From NCBI GenBank assembly GCA_001599755.1, contig BCHX01000002.1, positions 2,108,001-2,172,000 on the forward strand: 64,000 nt of DNA, given 5' to 3'. The position numbers and the translations under genes are program-made. Source of the stretch: Gliomastix tumulicola (Eukaryota; Ascomycota; Sordariomycetes; Hypocreales; Bionectriaceae). Positions 1-11,239 of the stretch are shown one piece after another; the stretch's first letter is position 1, and every line of letters begins with the position of its first letter. The notes beneath the pieces are model-generated. The model was not told the origin of the DNA. It searched no databases and worked only from the letters and a program-made list of their open reading frames with translations.

Positions 1-2
1 CT

Positions 3-998
3 CGTCATATTACCATCGATACCTCATCTGCGGATGACCCGATTCTCGCCCTCCCCGAGCCTGTGGAGCCTGTGACGAAGCCAACACCAAGTCTCTCAGT
101 CATGGAACCACCTCCCCCACCCTCGTCAGTCCCTGCTGACGCCAGCGGTGCGACCCCAACCAAGAGCGAGACCGGTTCGGCTACGCCGGGTCCGAAGCCG
201 GCATTCTCCCTCGAGTACCGGATAGTGTATGCCGTCGCCACCCAGGACTCGGTCCTTCTATATGATACCCAGCAAAAGACGCCTATCTGCGTCGTGAGCA
301 ACCTGCATTGCGCCACGTTCACCGACCTTGCTTGGTAAGAACACCCTAAGCCAGCCAACACAGAATGATTATTGCTAACAAACATCAGGTCGAGCGACGG
401 ACTCACCCTCGTGATATCCTCGTCCGATGGTTTCTGTTCCACCCTTTCGTTCGCATCGGGCGAGCTCGGCGAGGTATACAAGGGCGAGGTCGGACCGCCA
501 AAGACGAACTCATCCACGGCACAGCCGGCAGCCACGAATGTGTCAGCCTCAGCCCAGAATACGCCAACTCCCACTCCTACTACACAATTCGCGCCGCCAT
601 CTCCATTCCCTATTAGCGGTCAACAGCCCAGCCGGTCATCGGTGAGCTCAATTACGGCGCCCTCGCCTCCGCCGTCGACGTCCTTTACATCTCAGCGGCC
701 TCACTCGCCTGCACGGTCGAACTCGACGTCGTCCATTGCCACACAGTCCTCAGTGGTGCCTTCCAACGTGGTGAACAACCCGCCACTCATTAGCGGAAAT
801 ATCCCAAGCATCGCGGCGGCCAACTCGAGCAAGGTCACCGGTGTGCCGGTTACAACACCCCCAGAGACCCCTCGAAGCGCCACCGGTAGTGTAGCGGGAA
901 CCAAGCGTGATGCGAGCGAGAGCGAGAAGGAGGAGCCCAAGGAGCCCAAGAAAAGGCGGATCGCCCCGACCCAGGTCAAGCCTGAACCTCAGGCCTAG
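3..998 (+). CDS. CAC2: CAF-1 subunit B homologue (Cac2/p60), 5' truncated
   Basis: C-terminal 313 residues of the WD40 subunit of chromatin assembly factor 1, which deposits H3-H4 behind replication forks. Exons are 3-334 and 389-998; the intron (335-388) has donor GTAAGA, branch CTAAC and acceptor CAG and splits a Trp codon. The diagnostic stretch runs across the junction: EYRIVYAVATQDSVLLYDTQ, then vSNLH, then W-SSDGLTL, SSSDGFCS and F.SGELGE. It matches the last WD repeats of the p60/Cac2 family, where EYR-IV-AVA--DSVLLYDTQ and SSDG--L--SS-DGFCS are characteristic. The remainder is a low-complexity Ser/Thr/Pro tail ending in a basic KEEPKEPKKRR segment that could act as a nuclear signal. 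The N-terminal WD repeats and start codon lie outside the window. Confidence 0.92.
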
Positions 999-1321
999 AC
1001 AGAGTGTCGGTAGCTCTTTGTAAAACATGACTTGCGTAGACGGGACACGGTTTCGAGGGCATACAGCATACGCTCCCAATACAATGGGAAGTTCCTGGAT
1101 TTTAAGGGTTTTTAGCGGGCAAGGGGTTAGCACACACAGCTTTTTTTGGAGTTTGCACAGGCAGGCGTTTTCACTGTACGTTTGGGTGTTTCGGACCAAT
1201 TTACATCAGGCTTCTTCTTATCACCTCGGACGCCTCGTTCTTTCCAGTTACTAGTTCAGACGCCATCAATAGTTACAGCAATATAGGAAATGAAAGGTCG
1301 CTCATGAAAAAACAGTGATGC
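999..1321. other. Intergenic between convergent CAC2 and phosphoesterase gene
   Basis: About 320 bases separate two converging genes and should hold both 3' untranslated ends. The T-rich part after 1140 and the A-rich part near 1280-1315 are compatible with termination signals. I see no gene. Confidence 0.5.
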
Positions 1322-2710
1322 TCAGTTGAGGATCGGATTCCATCCCTTTCGTGGCACGAAGCCAACAACGCCTTCGTCTTCAAGGACCTCTTTCCCGCGT
1401 CTTCCCGTTACAACGCTCCGCTCATGATCAGCGCCGTGGACATGGAAAGGCCACGGCAAGCGCTGATCTGTCTCCGGCTGGGTATCACCCGCTCCATCAC
1501 TCTGGTTTGATGGCAGGCTCCAGCGATTCTTAACCCTCTCAAAGCCACACGCCGACCTTTCCAGTGACAAATACCACCTCCGCTGGTGGACGCTGCCGAT
1601 TGTATTCGAGGCGCCCGGGTACGCATTCGTCCGCCGGACCTGCTCGTCCTCGAGTTCCCTGATCTCCCTCTCCATCGCGGAGACATTCTCATCCCCATTC
1701 ACCTCTTGTTGGGGGGCCACAGCGCCGTCCTCGCCACTGCTCTCTTCGTCGTCACTCCTGTCTGTTGACGAAGCTCTTTCGACTACCGGTGTCTTCCCCT
1801 TCCTCCGCGTCGTCCTCCGCGTGGAGGCCATGGACCTGACGCTCTTGGCCCGGCCGGAGGCATCCTCGCTCTTGATGAGACGCAGGTTCAGCACGTAGGG
1901 GTCCGGGAGCTTGGTGCCGTGCAGCCGGAGCCGGATCTTGCGATTCTTGAACGCGGCATGGAGAAGATCCTGCTGCGTCGGGGCTCCCGTAGGCGAGTCC
2001 GGAGACGACGATGACGGGGATGACGGGTCTATGGAGGGCGCATGCTTGGAGCGGCGCGGGAGGACGGAGTACGTCCCCGTGTCCCATATCAACAGCGAGC
2101 CCGTCTCCTTGCTCGCCGTCTCTATGAGGTGGTTCTACGACAGGCTCTATGTCAGCCTTAGAATGGAGGAGCATACTTATTGAGTGAGAGAGGACGGTAC
2201 CCAGAGACAGTGTATCCTGGTCTCGGTGGCATTACGATTCAGCCTCGCGCTGTTGGGGTCCCCGGGCAGCCCGTACATGACCGCCCAGCTGACGCTGCTG
2301 GTCTCGTTGATCTGCAGACGGAGGTCATAGTGGGTGCCTGCGACCGGGTGGTCGTGCTGGTGGATGACGAAGTGAGAGCCGTCTAGAGAGCCGGCCTGCG
2401 AGCGGTAGAGCTCTTCATAGGATGAGATGGGGAGGAAGGGGGCGGGAGTGTCGAGCTGGCGGATGTGGGACTTGAGGGACGCGGTGAAGAAGGCCAGATG
2501 GTCGTCTGTTGGGGCCTTTCCGGATTCGACGGCTGCGGTGGTCGCTGTCTCGGTATTCCCTTGTGTTACTGAATTAGGCTGTGAGTCGGCGTTTACTGTT
2601 GATGCTGCCGTTGGTGATTGTAGTGTCCAACCAAGGTTACGCTTCTTGATGAAGGGGTTGGCGATGAGGTCGGGGCTTGGTCGACGTTTCGGGGCTGTTG
2701 TGTCTGTCAT
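1322..2710 (-). CDS. LigD-type 3'-phosphoesterase domain protein
   Basis: Predicted 440-residue protein from exons 2710-2201 and 2134-1322; the intron (2200-2135) has donor GTACCG, a CTGAC branch and acceptor TAG, phase 0. Its core is the phosphoesterase (PE) domain known from bacterial DNA ligase D, which trims 3' phosphates and ribonucleotides at breaks. Visible signatures are FVIHQHDHP (H119), HYDLRLQ (H127, D129, R131), NHLIE (H172, coded just after the intron, aligning with the bacterial DHPLEY histidine), LLIWDTGTYSVL and IRLRLHGTKLPDPYVLNLRL. The metal-binding His/Asp/Arg set is therefore intact. Residues 1-100 and the tail are disordered, with an S/T-rich basic stretch (RRTTRRKGK), and the end has RRWYLSLERS. 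There is no ligase or polymerase domain. Inference: a stand-alone nuclear DNA-end-processing enzyme; whether it works with Ku/Lig4 is unknown. Confidence 0.85.
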
Positions 2711-3634
2711 AGTCTCACATTAGTGAACGCACAGATTGTCCTTGCACTACCAAGCTACAAAGGGCAGCTTTGACGATGTGAAAGACATGTCTCTTCATGA
2801 CGTCGAACGGTGAGTTGCTGATCCGGGAACGACTTTGGTATAGGGTAGGTCAGTGACGTTTCCACCCGCTGTCGATAATACCTATGCCGTCTCCACATGT
2901 TTTTCCAGGGTCTGGATGGTTGCATCTCACAGGACAAAGAGACGGTCATTCTGTACCGCGTTCCCAAGTCAATTCCAGCCCCGTGTACGCGCAATATTGT
3001 CCATGATTCAATTTGTGTAATGTAGATTAAAAATCCAAACTCATCCGCTGTGCCCCCCAGAAATTATATGCTGCATCCCCGTGCCGTCCGGTCATTTTCC
3101 TTCAAGGCTGGCAGATGCCGAGGCAAACGACGCCGGAGGCCCGAGGCCCTTCTTCCCCACCCGAACTTGGCTGAATCCTGGAAAGTTTGCCGGCCTTCTC
3201 TCCCAATCCATGGATCCTTTTTTTCGCCTCCACTCCTTCGCCAATCAATCAATCCATCCATCAGTCACCTCCACGCCAAAGCGAAACGGTCTTTGTCTCT
3301 CCTCCGTCATCACCGCCCACCCGCAGCCCGTCCGCCGTGCCACGACGACGACCACGACGGCTTCTCTGTTTGTCTGACGAGAAGAAGCGCCGCCGCCCCC
3401 TTTTTGTTTGCTCGGGCCGTCCGCGTACTGCACAGTATTGCATTCGCGCAACCAACCAAGACAACAACCCCGACCCGCCGCCCGGTCTCGGCTGCTATAA
3501 CGGCGGGTGCGTGTCGCATCTCACCCCGGACCAAGTCCCATCGACAGAACCATCCGCCCGGCCTGCTTCGCGTCCTGATACACGTTGTTGCCCCCCCCGG
3601 CGAGGACAACTCTTCGGCACCGTAGTCACGCTGT
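2711..3634. other. Divergent promoter region, phosphoesterase gene / PEX13
   Basis: This stretch lies between the start codons of the phosphoesterase gene (-) and PEX13 (+). From about 3180 the + strand is pyrimidine-rich with a CCAATCAATCAATCC motif at 3240-3254, typical of the CT-rich transcription start region of fungal genes. The overlapping ORFs here are low-complexity and unconserved to my eye. Confidence 0.5.
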
Positions 3635-5053
3635 ATGGCTTCTCCGCCGAAACCTTGGGAGAGGCCAGGCGCTGCACCGGTTTTAGGTAAGATTCTTTTG
3701 TCAGTTGTTTCTTTCACATGCTCGCGACGCTGACATATGCCCCCCCAGCAGCCATGGCGTCTTCACCTGCAACGGCGACCGCCGCCGCGCCCTCGACGAC
3801 AGCATCCACAGCCTCCGTCGCTCCTCCTCCTGTCCCTGAGAGGCCGTCCTCCCTCACATCCGCCGTCAACCAGAACGCCGCCAACTACAGTCGCATGGGC
3901 ATGGGCACCATGGGGTCGTCTCCCTATGGGTCTGCATACGGCAGCACCTACTCGTCCCCTTACTCCAGCCCGTACTCGCGCTTCGGGAACTACGGAGGGT
4001 ACGGCGGCGGCATGTACGGGGGCTACGGAGGGGGGATGTATGGTGGTGGGATGTACGGCGGAGGTATGGGTGGCATGGGCGGCATGCCCGGCAGCCCGAA
4101 TGATCCCAACAGCCTGACGAACCGCTTCAATAACAGTACGGCGGCGACCTTCCAGATGCTCGAGGGCATCGTCGGGGCCTTTGGCGGCTTCGCGCAGATG
4201 CTGGAGAGCACGTACATGGCTACGCATTCTAGTTTCTTCGGTACGTTCCTTCGCAGTCTATCGCAGAGAGAGAGAGGAAAAAATCATCCAGACGCGCTAA
4301 CTTCCCCATCTTCCTTTAGCCATGGTCTCCGTGGCCGAGCAGTTCGGCAACCTGCGAGACACCCTCGGCTCCATCCTGGGCATCTTCACCCTGATGCGCT
4401 GGATCCGCACGCTCATCGCCAAACTCACCGGCCGGCCCCTCCCCGCCGACGCCACGGCCCTCACGCCGTCCGCCTTCGCCCGCTTCGAGGGCCGGCCGCC
4501 TGGTGCCGACGCCGCCGCCGCCCAGCCCGCACGCGCGAGCCGCAAGCCCCTCCTCTTCTTCGTCCTCGCCGCCTTCGGCCTGCCCTACCTCATGTCCAAG
4601 ATGATCAAGACCATCGCCGCCAGCCAGGAGGAGGAGGAGCGCCGCCTCCAGCAGCAGGCCCTCGAGGCCCAGCAGCCCGTCGACCCGTCCAAGCTCGAGT
4701 TCTGCCGCCTGCTCTACGACTTCCTGCCCCAGCCGGCCACGGGCGTCGAGCTCGAGGCCCGCAAGGGTGACCTCGTCGCCGTGCTGAGCAAGAACGACCC
4801 CGCGGGGGCCCCCAGCGACTGGTGGCAGTGCCGCTCGCGCGATGGCCGCCAGGGGTATCTGCCCTCCACCTACCTCGAGGTCCTCAAGCGGCCCGGCCAG
4901 GAGGTCAAGAAGATCAAGGCCACGCCTGCGAGCGAGAGCAGCCGCGCCAACTCGCTCACCAGCAGCGTCAGGGACCAGCCCGCCGACGCGCAGGAGGGGA
5001 AGAAGGAGTACGCTACTGTCGAGGGCATGCAGAGGAGCGGCTTCTATTCCTAA
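3635..5053 (+). CDS. PEX13: Peroxisomal import protein Pex13
   Basis: Docking-complex subunit of the peroxisomal matrix import machinery, 425 residues. Exons are 3635-3686, 3749-4240 and 4320-5053. The start is fixed by the N-terminal signature MASPPKPWERPGAAP, coded by a 52-base first exon before intron 3687-3748; a search starting at the in-frame Met 3754 would miss it. Next come a Ser/Pro-rich part, the Tyr/Gly repeat typical of Pex13 (YGGYGGGMYGG and repeats, 3990-4090), a conserved membrane-proximal domain (NRFNNSTAATFQMLEGIVGA, F..MLESTYMATHSSFF), a hydrophobic helix at about 257-276 (KPLLFFVLAAFGLPYL) and a C-terminal SH3 domain at about 307-372 (RLLYDF, DWWQCRSRDGRQGYLPSTYLE) that binds Pex14/Pex5. 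The Y/G-rich part is the segment reported in other Pex13 proteins to form a cohesive import phase. Confidence 0.95.
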
Positions 5054-5660
5054 ATTTTATCCCCTCCAGGGGGTTGGCACGGGGAGTGGAGGAAAGAAAA
5101 AAAAAAAGGCACGATGATACTGAGTATATTGAGTCTGATGATTCATAAGGGGGGCGGCGGTGCACGGCGTTTTGGGGGGTTTCCGTATTATTTTATTCTG
5201 TAACAACGAGCCGATGATTCTTTTTGCCGTTCAAGGTCAGATCCGTTGTTGCCCTTGCAACAACCCCTTGGATATAAAAAGGGAGCCAGTATTTTATTAT
5301 GTATGGATACCAATCATAACTCTCGCTCACGCAACAATATCGTGCTACCGATAGTCTCTCTAGTGACTGGGGGTCGAGTCTTGGTTACGACTTTTCATTT
5401 ATGGCCTAGTTGAGGGCATTTCTTGAGCTAAGATCTTGTATGACACCACGAAGACTCATCTTCTACTCTAGCTATGTTGTAACTTGACGAGGAATACAAT
5501 CTCCTCATCTTCTTGTAAAACGCAGCAGCGCATCCCGTTGCGCTAGCAACGATCCGAGTAGTTCATCCATATGCTTCCCCATGTTCGCGTCGTATGTTAT
5601 CTTCATTTGTTTTCTCAACTCGCCGTACGTTTCATGCAAATCGTTCCATTCCTACTGCGT
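5054..5660. other. Intergenic between convergent PEX13 and DUS3
   Basis: The 3' flanks of two convergent genes. An A-rich run follows the PEX13 stop at about 5095-5107 and T-rich sequence precedes the DUS3 stop. No gene recognised. Confidence 0.5.
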
Positions 5661-8265
5661 TTAACCCTCAGCCTCGTAGGAATTCGACTTGTGCTTGGGC
5701 TGGAACTTGAACCCCGGGTGGACGGGACCCAGGAACATCTCACTGTAGCAGGTTGCGTCGTTAGCGGGCATGCAATCCAAAGAGATAAAATTACTACTAC
5801 TCTGCGAGGGGCGGAACTTACCTGATCTTGATCCAGTCCTTGTAGTTAGTCGAAGCCATGAGAGTTTCGAGATCGTTGCGGCCCTGGTAGGCGGGAGGGC
5901 GATCGTTGAGGTCGGGCGGGAGCCGCTCCAAAAGACCGATGGGCACATAACGGTGAGTGAAGCTGAGCCACTCGCAGAGGAAGCGCCGGGTAAAGCCGAT
6001 GCCGAGCTCGTCGGAGCCCCAGGCCTCGAGACCATAGCGGACAAACTTCTCGATGTAGGTGAGACGCTCGGTGGCCGACTTGTCGAGGTACTGTCCCTTC
6101 TCGATCTCCTCAAAGAGCCAGGGCTTGACGAGAGCACCACGGCCAATCATGACGGAGTCGACGCGGGCCTTCTCAACGTGCTCTTGGTATTCGATGTGGG
6201 AGTAGCAGTCGCCGTTGCCGAGGAAGAACATCTTGCCATCCTTGGTGTTGGGCAGCGTGCTGGGATCGGGTTCAGCAGCAGTGTCGGTAAGGGCATCCTT
6301 CTGCTTATTGTAGGACTTGACCAGGGCAGCGCAGTCACCGATGAAGCTCCAGTCCGCCTTCTTGGTGTATCGCATCTCGCGGCTACGTCCGTGGAGGGTG
6401 ATCGCCGCACATCCTGGAGCACCGAGACGCTCGCGGTGCTCACGGCCACCAAAAGCGAGTCTGCCGATGATCTGTTGCGCCGTGGGACGATTGCTCTTGA
6501 CGCCAGTTCTTATCTTGGCAGTGATGGGGGTTTCACCCGACATGGCGTTCATGCCTCGGATAATCCGCTCCAGCTTGGGAGCCGATTCGAGGAGCGCAGA
6601 GCCTCCACCGGACTTGAAAACCATGTCAATGGGGCAGCCGCAGTTGAGATCGATGAGGCGAAGGTGAGGGCAATATCGATTGAGGGCATCGGCAGCCTTG
6701 ATGGCTACCCAGGGGGCGTTGGCAGAGATTTGAGCACCAAATCTGATATCGCGCGAGTTGTCATAGCCGTCAAACACTGGGTTAATACCGTCCTCGGCAG
6801 CAGTAGGCTTGAACAAAGGAGGCGAGATTTCAGACTCGTGGGCCTTCAGCAGTGTCCAATCCGCCTTGGCACCTTGGACAAGAGGCAAGCCGACGGCCAT
6901 TTCGGAGTACGTCAGTTGGGCGCCGAGCTCAACGCAGAGACGGCGGAAGGGCAGATTGCCCTGGGTTGTGAGGGGAGCTAGGGCAGGTGTCTCCGGGCCA
7001 AAGTACAGACGTCTCTTCTCTGATGCCTTGAAGGGAGGGTCGACAAACTGTGCTCTGAGGTCGTTGATTCCCTCGGAAGGCTCCTTTCGTCGGTGGTGGA
7101 AGGTCTCGTTGAGCTTGGCCTCCTCGTTGGTCCAGCGAATGTACTCGTCAGCCTTAGAAAAGTCGACTTTCTTGCGGGAAAGGTTGAACTTGACGTCACC
7201 CTCGACAGTGTTGTATATGCCTAGGCGAAGATCTTGACGGGCATCAGGATTCTTCTCCTTGCCAGCATCGGCGGATGGGTCTTTGGAATCATCGACGGTG
7301 TTGTCGAGAAGGACAAGCTCCTTGCGACCATCTTCATGCTCGACCTCGCGCATATGGCTCTTGACAAAGCGGCACTTCCACCCGGCAGAACACTTTCCAA
7401 ACTTGGCGAAAACAGGGCACTGCCCATCAAAGGTTTCAAGATCGCCACGTCGTCCCTCAGCTAGGTAATGACGAAGATCGTGGGATTGTCTGCATTCGCT
7501 ACCGAAGCGGCACTCAAGGGGAGAAAACTCAGGAGAGTAAGCTCGGGTGTGGCAGAGACGAATTGCATCGTCGAACTGGCCGTATGACCGTTCGGTGTTC
7601 TGGCCCCGATTCTTCTTGTCCTTCTTGTCCTTCTTGTCTCTCTTACCGCCTCTGTTGTTGTCGCGGCTATCGCCCTTCTGGACCTGATCAGCGCGTCCTT
7701 CGGCAGCATCATCGTCAATCTTTTCCTGGTCCACTGGTGGCTTGGTGACGGCGATGAGAAACCTGGGGAGAAGAGTCAGCGAATTCCGCGGCGGGGAGAA
7801 TTGAAGAGATCAACGTAAATCGGGGATAAATGAAACTCACTCTCTCTTAATTGGAGCGGTTCCCTTTCTCGGTTCAGTAGCCGGAGCAGTTGAGGCGTCG
7901 CCATTCGTGCCGTTGGACTTGGGCGCCTCGGCCTCAGTACCACCACTAGCTTCATCCTTACTGTGCTCAGGAAGTGGTATCTGGTCGGGGGAGGGACCGG
8001 AAGTCGAAGTAGCATCAACTGGCTTGATGTTTGGGGTGGCCTCTTCATGCTTCAGACTCGGAGCATCATCAAATCTGTCGAGGCAGAGAGCAGAATCATC
8101 CCCGACAGCCTCAAGGCTTGGAGCAGAAGAACCCGTCTTAAGGCGTTTGGCTGCTCTCTCGCCATCTAGCTCGGATGAATGAGCGTTGGGAACCTCGGGC
8201 ACTGCCTGGACTGCGTCGGGCTGGGCATCCGTGCCACCTATTGTCACTTCTTGATCTGTGGCCAT
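5661..8265 (-). CDS. DUS3: tRNA-dihydrouridine(47) synthase Dus3
   Basis: FMN-dependent enzyme that reduces U47 to dihydrouridine in the variable loop of cytosolic tRNAs; predicted 815 residues. Exons are 8265-7841, 7762-5822 and 5742-5661. The first junction reads PIKR-E-FLIAVTKPP, the last KI-S-EMFLGPVHPGF, both in phase with consensus splice sites. I chose ATG 8265 because the ORF upstream has no in-frame ATG. Residues 1-200 are acidic and disordered, followed by two CCCH zinc fingers (C226RFGSEC..H, and C257PVFAKFGKC..C..H) characteristic of Dus3. The TIM barrel shows APLTTQGNLPFRRLC, the catalytic LNCGCPID (Cys about 518), ITAKIRTG, ITLHGRSREMRYTKKADW and FFLGNGDCYS...VMIGRGALVKPWLF. It is transcribed divergently from the Kelch gene. 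Confidence 0.95.
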
Positions 8266-9161
8266 GGCGAGACGTTGGCGCGCGGATGAAGGAGAGGTGG
8301 TGTGCGAAAATGTGTGCTTGATGGATGATAGTGAGGTGGCTCGGGATCTTGAGGGCGGGCGTTGGTGTGCCTGAAGCGCCACGGTAGGCACGTGAGAGCT
8401 GAGCTGAAGGTAAAAGTGAGAGTGAGAAGAGGTGAGGTAAGGGCGAGGTGAAAACAAGTGGTGTCTGGAATATTTCGAGTTCTACTCTGATATTTGATAC
8501 AGCACTTCGTCAGCGCTTAACGACAATCCGAAAAACCGGGCAATCGGAGGGAGTGAAGCCTTCAGGAAGCAAGGTTGCTCCCTTGAGGAATATCGAGGGG
8601 ATGTTGATGATGAAGATGGTGGGGGAGCAAAAAAGTTACTGCAAGCCGAATTGAATCGATTGACTGGGCCGAATCGATGTGGGGAAGATCTGCGTCAGTC
8701 GAGGCAGGAGCGAGTGTAAGTCGTGCCTGCCACGACGAGTACAAGTCCCAGCCCGCAATGAAGGGGAATTTTTGACGAGTCCGGAATATTCTGGCTATCA
8801 TTTGCAACGATCCTGAGCTTCAATCGGATATTGGGTGAACCAGTTCTGCCCCTGCAACGAAATTCGACATGCGTGGCGCTCTCACAGATTCTGTACAAGC
8901 TCGAAGACAGCCAGCATGGATGGTGGGGGCGGGCTTTATGGAGCATTTGCGCATGGCGGCGTAGTGAGTGCCTGCAGCTGCATCCTGAAACAACCACCTC
9001 CCGTCTCGAATACCTTCAACACCTCACCCTTCGACCAGCACAGACCCCTATTCCAGCCTGGGAACGACTCGAAAATAGCCACACTACACAGTCACGCCCT
9101 AAAGCCTCGCGAGAGGTAATGCCGAGAACGAGACGAAGCTACAGCAGCCACTCGCGAGACC
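8266..9161. other. Divergent promoter region, DUS3 / Kelch gene
   Basis: About 900 bases between two divergent start codons. The sequence upstream of 9162 has several short upstream ATGs. No conserved ORF and no RNA gene seen. Confidence 0.5.
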
Positions 9162-10727
9162 ATGGCGGACTCGGGCAGCAACCGGTCGACAGATAACAAG
9201 TCCCCTCTCAAGGTCGTCCGGGCCCAGAAGATCATTCCCTCGGCCTCCTCCAGGGAGCGCCTTGTCGCCCCCGACGATTCGGAGGACGACGATGACGAGT
9301 CCACCGACCACGCCCCAACGTCCCTGCCCCGTCGCAGCCATACCCCGGGCCACCTCGCGAGCAAGAGCAGCGCTGCCGCCAACGAGCACCGCCGTCGTGT
9401 GACGGCCGCCCTCGAGAAGGGCTCTCCAGGGGGCGCGCGACACCGCTCGCAGTCAGCTTCCCACGTGCAGTCCGCCTCCTCTTCTCCTCGACCATCCCAA
9501 GCGACTTCAAGGCAGCCTTCTGCCCTAGCGAGCGGCACGACACCGACGGACGAGCGTGAAGATTCGGTGGGCGATAGGCTGGCGAGCTACGGGCGCAAAC
9601 CGCCGCAACGGACGGCGTCAGCTATCGCAAGCCAGCAGCCCTCTGTAGCTGGATCCAATCGCTCTGTGTCTGGCGAGTCCCGACCTGAACATATCCCCTT
9701 CCCGCCGCTACAGGATCCGAAGTATGCCGTCGATGTCCCGGCGGCCCCGTCGTCGGGCATGTACTGGTCGAAGGCTCTCGTATCCGGCACGCCGACACCG
9801 CCCCTGCGCGCACATACAACAACTCTCATCGCGTCTAATGTCTACGTGTTCGGTGGATGCGACTCCAAGGCGTGCTTCAACGATCTGTACGTCCTAGACG
9901 CTGACGCCTTCTACTGGTCTCATCCCTACGTCGTCGGCGAGGTGCCCGTGCCGCTACGCGCGATGACATGCACCGCAGTGGGAAAGAAACTCGTGGTTTT
10001 CGGAGGCGGCGACGGGCCGGCATACTTCAACGACATCTACGTGCTCGATACGGCCAACTTCCGCTGGAGCAGGCCCCGCGTCATCGGGGACAAGGTGCCT
10101 TCTAAGCGCCGCGCACATACTGCCTGTCTCTATAAGAACGGGCTCTATGTCTTCGGGGGTGGAGACGGCGTGCGCGCCCTCAATGATATCTGGCGGCTGG
10201 ATGTCAGTGACTCCAACAAGATGTCGTGGAGACTCATCTCAGGCCCCGAGAAGGGCGGTAGCCAAGGGCCGCGTCCCAAGGCACGGGGCTATCACACGGC
10301 TAACATGGTTGGAAGCAAGCTCATCATCTACGGAGGCTCAGATGGCGGCGAATGCTTCGACGACGTATGGGTGTTCGATGTCGAGGAGAACTTCTGGAAG
10401 TCTGTCAATATCCCCGTCACCTTCCGCCGTCTCTCGCACACGGCCACCATCGTTGGGCCGTACCTCTTCGTCATCGGCGGGCACGATGGCAATGAGTACT
10501 CGAACGAGCTCTTGCTCCTCAACCTAGTCACCATGACCTGGGACAGGCGTAAGACGTACGGGAAGCCGCCGTCCGGGCGAGGCTACCATGGCGTTGTGCT
10601 CTATGATAGTAGGCTGGTCGTCATCGGTGGCTTCGACGGTACAGAGGTCTTCCGAGATGTTATGCTCCTTGAGCTCGCCGTGCATGCGTACTACTCCCAG
10701 ATTAGCCACTTCACTATCGAGGTGTGA
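9162..10727 (+). CDS. Six-Kelch-repeat beta-propeller protein
   Basis: Intron-less gene for a 521-residue protein; ATG 9162 sits in a good context (ACCATGG). Residues 1-190 are disordered and Ser/Arg-rich with an acidic patch (DDSEDDDDE at 38-46). Residues about 200-515 form six Kelch blades, each with the double Gly: VYVFGGCDS, LVVFGGGDG, LYVFGGGDG, LIIYGGSDG, LFVIGGHDG and LVVIGGFDG, each followed by a D/N-h-x-x-h-D strand and an aromatic W or Y. Such propellers are protein-interaction platforms; fungal relatives include Tea1/Tea3-type polarity proteins and galactose-oxidase-like Kelch proteins, but no BTB, coiled coil or enzymatic residue is visible here. Function is not assignable beyond scaffold. 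It is distinct from the Kelch/BTB gene at 21-23 kb. Confidence 0.88.
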   Translation: MADSGSNRSTDNKSPLKVVRAQKIIPSASSRERLVAPDDSEDDDDESTDHAPTSLPRRSHTPGHLASKSSAAANEHRRRVTAALEKGSPGGARHRSQSASHVQSASSSPRPSQATSRQPSALASGTTPTDEREDSVGDRLASYGRKPPQRTASAIASQQPSVAGSNRSVSGESRPEHIPFPPLQDPKYAVDVPAAPSSGMYWSKALVSGTPTPPLRAHTTTLIASNVYVFGGCDSKACFNDLYVLDADAFYWSHPYVVGEVPVPLRAMTCTAVGKKLVVFGGGDGPAYFNDIYVLDTANFRWSRPRVIGDKVPSKRRAHTACLYKNGLYVFGGGDGVRALNDIWRLDVSDSNKMSWRLISGPEKGGSQGPRPKARGYHTANMVGSKLIIYGGSDGGECFDDVWVFDVEENFWKSVNIPVTFRRLSHTATIVGPYLFVIGGHDGNEYSNELLLLNLVTMTWDRRKTYGKPPSGRGYHGVVLYDSRLVVIGGFDGTEVFRDVMLLELAVHAYYSQISHFTIEV

Positions 10728-11239
10728 GGCAGGCAGGCGTGAATGGCTAGAAAGATACCAAGATGTTTGGAGGCATGAGGTTTAGAGATCAAATCTCGTC
10801 CTTATGGCGTATTTATATGGCGTATATGAGATGATATGAACGAAGAAGAAAAAAGGCATGATTATATCGGGAAGACTTGGGTTATATGACGAGATCTGAA
10901 GACACAATTTCTCTATAGCAAGCATGAAAGAAAGCTTGATGTACTTTGTTTTGTTATTAATCTAATTCATTCCTCATCGTGTAAGTCCACGGTATGGTAC
11001 AATTTTCCAAGCCCCTTTTCTCGTGAAGTTGATACAATAGGATGGAAGCCTAACTGGCTGCTTTTTCTCGGTATGAGGAAATCCCAGAACGCCGAGAATG
11101 CTGAAATGATGGCGGTCTATAGAGTGGTGTGTGCGTGTCTAGGGGCATGAGGTCTGGTCGAGTTCGATGGACCAGGGGTGTAGGTTGATCGCCTGCCATC
11201 TCGTGATGATTTGACGAGGTCTAGGATAACGGGAGACAT
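10728..11239. other. Intergenic between convergent Kelch gene and RCF2
   Basis: AT-rich 3' flanks (for example 10795-10960, with TATATGG and AAGAAAAAAG motifs) compatible with two transcription ends. No gene seen. Confidence 0.5.
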
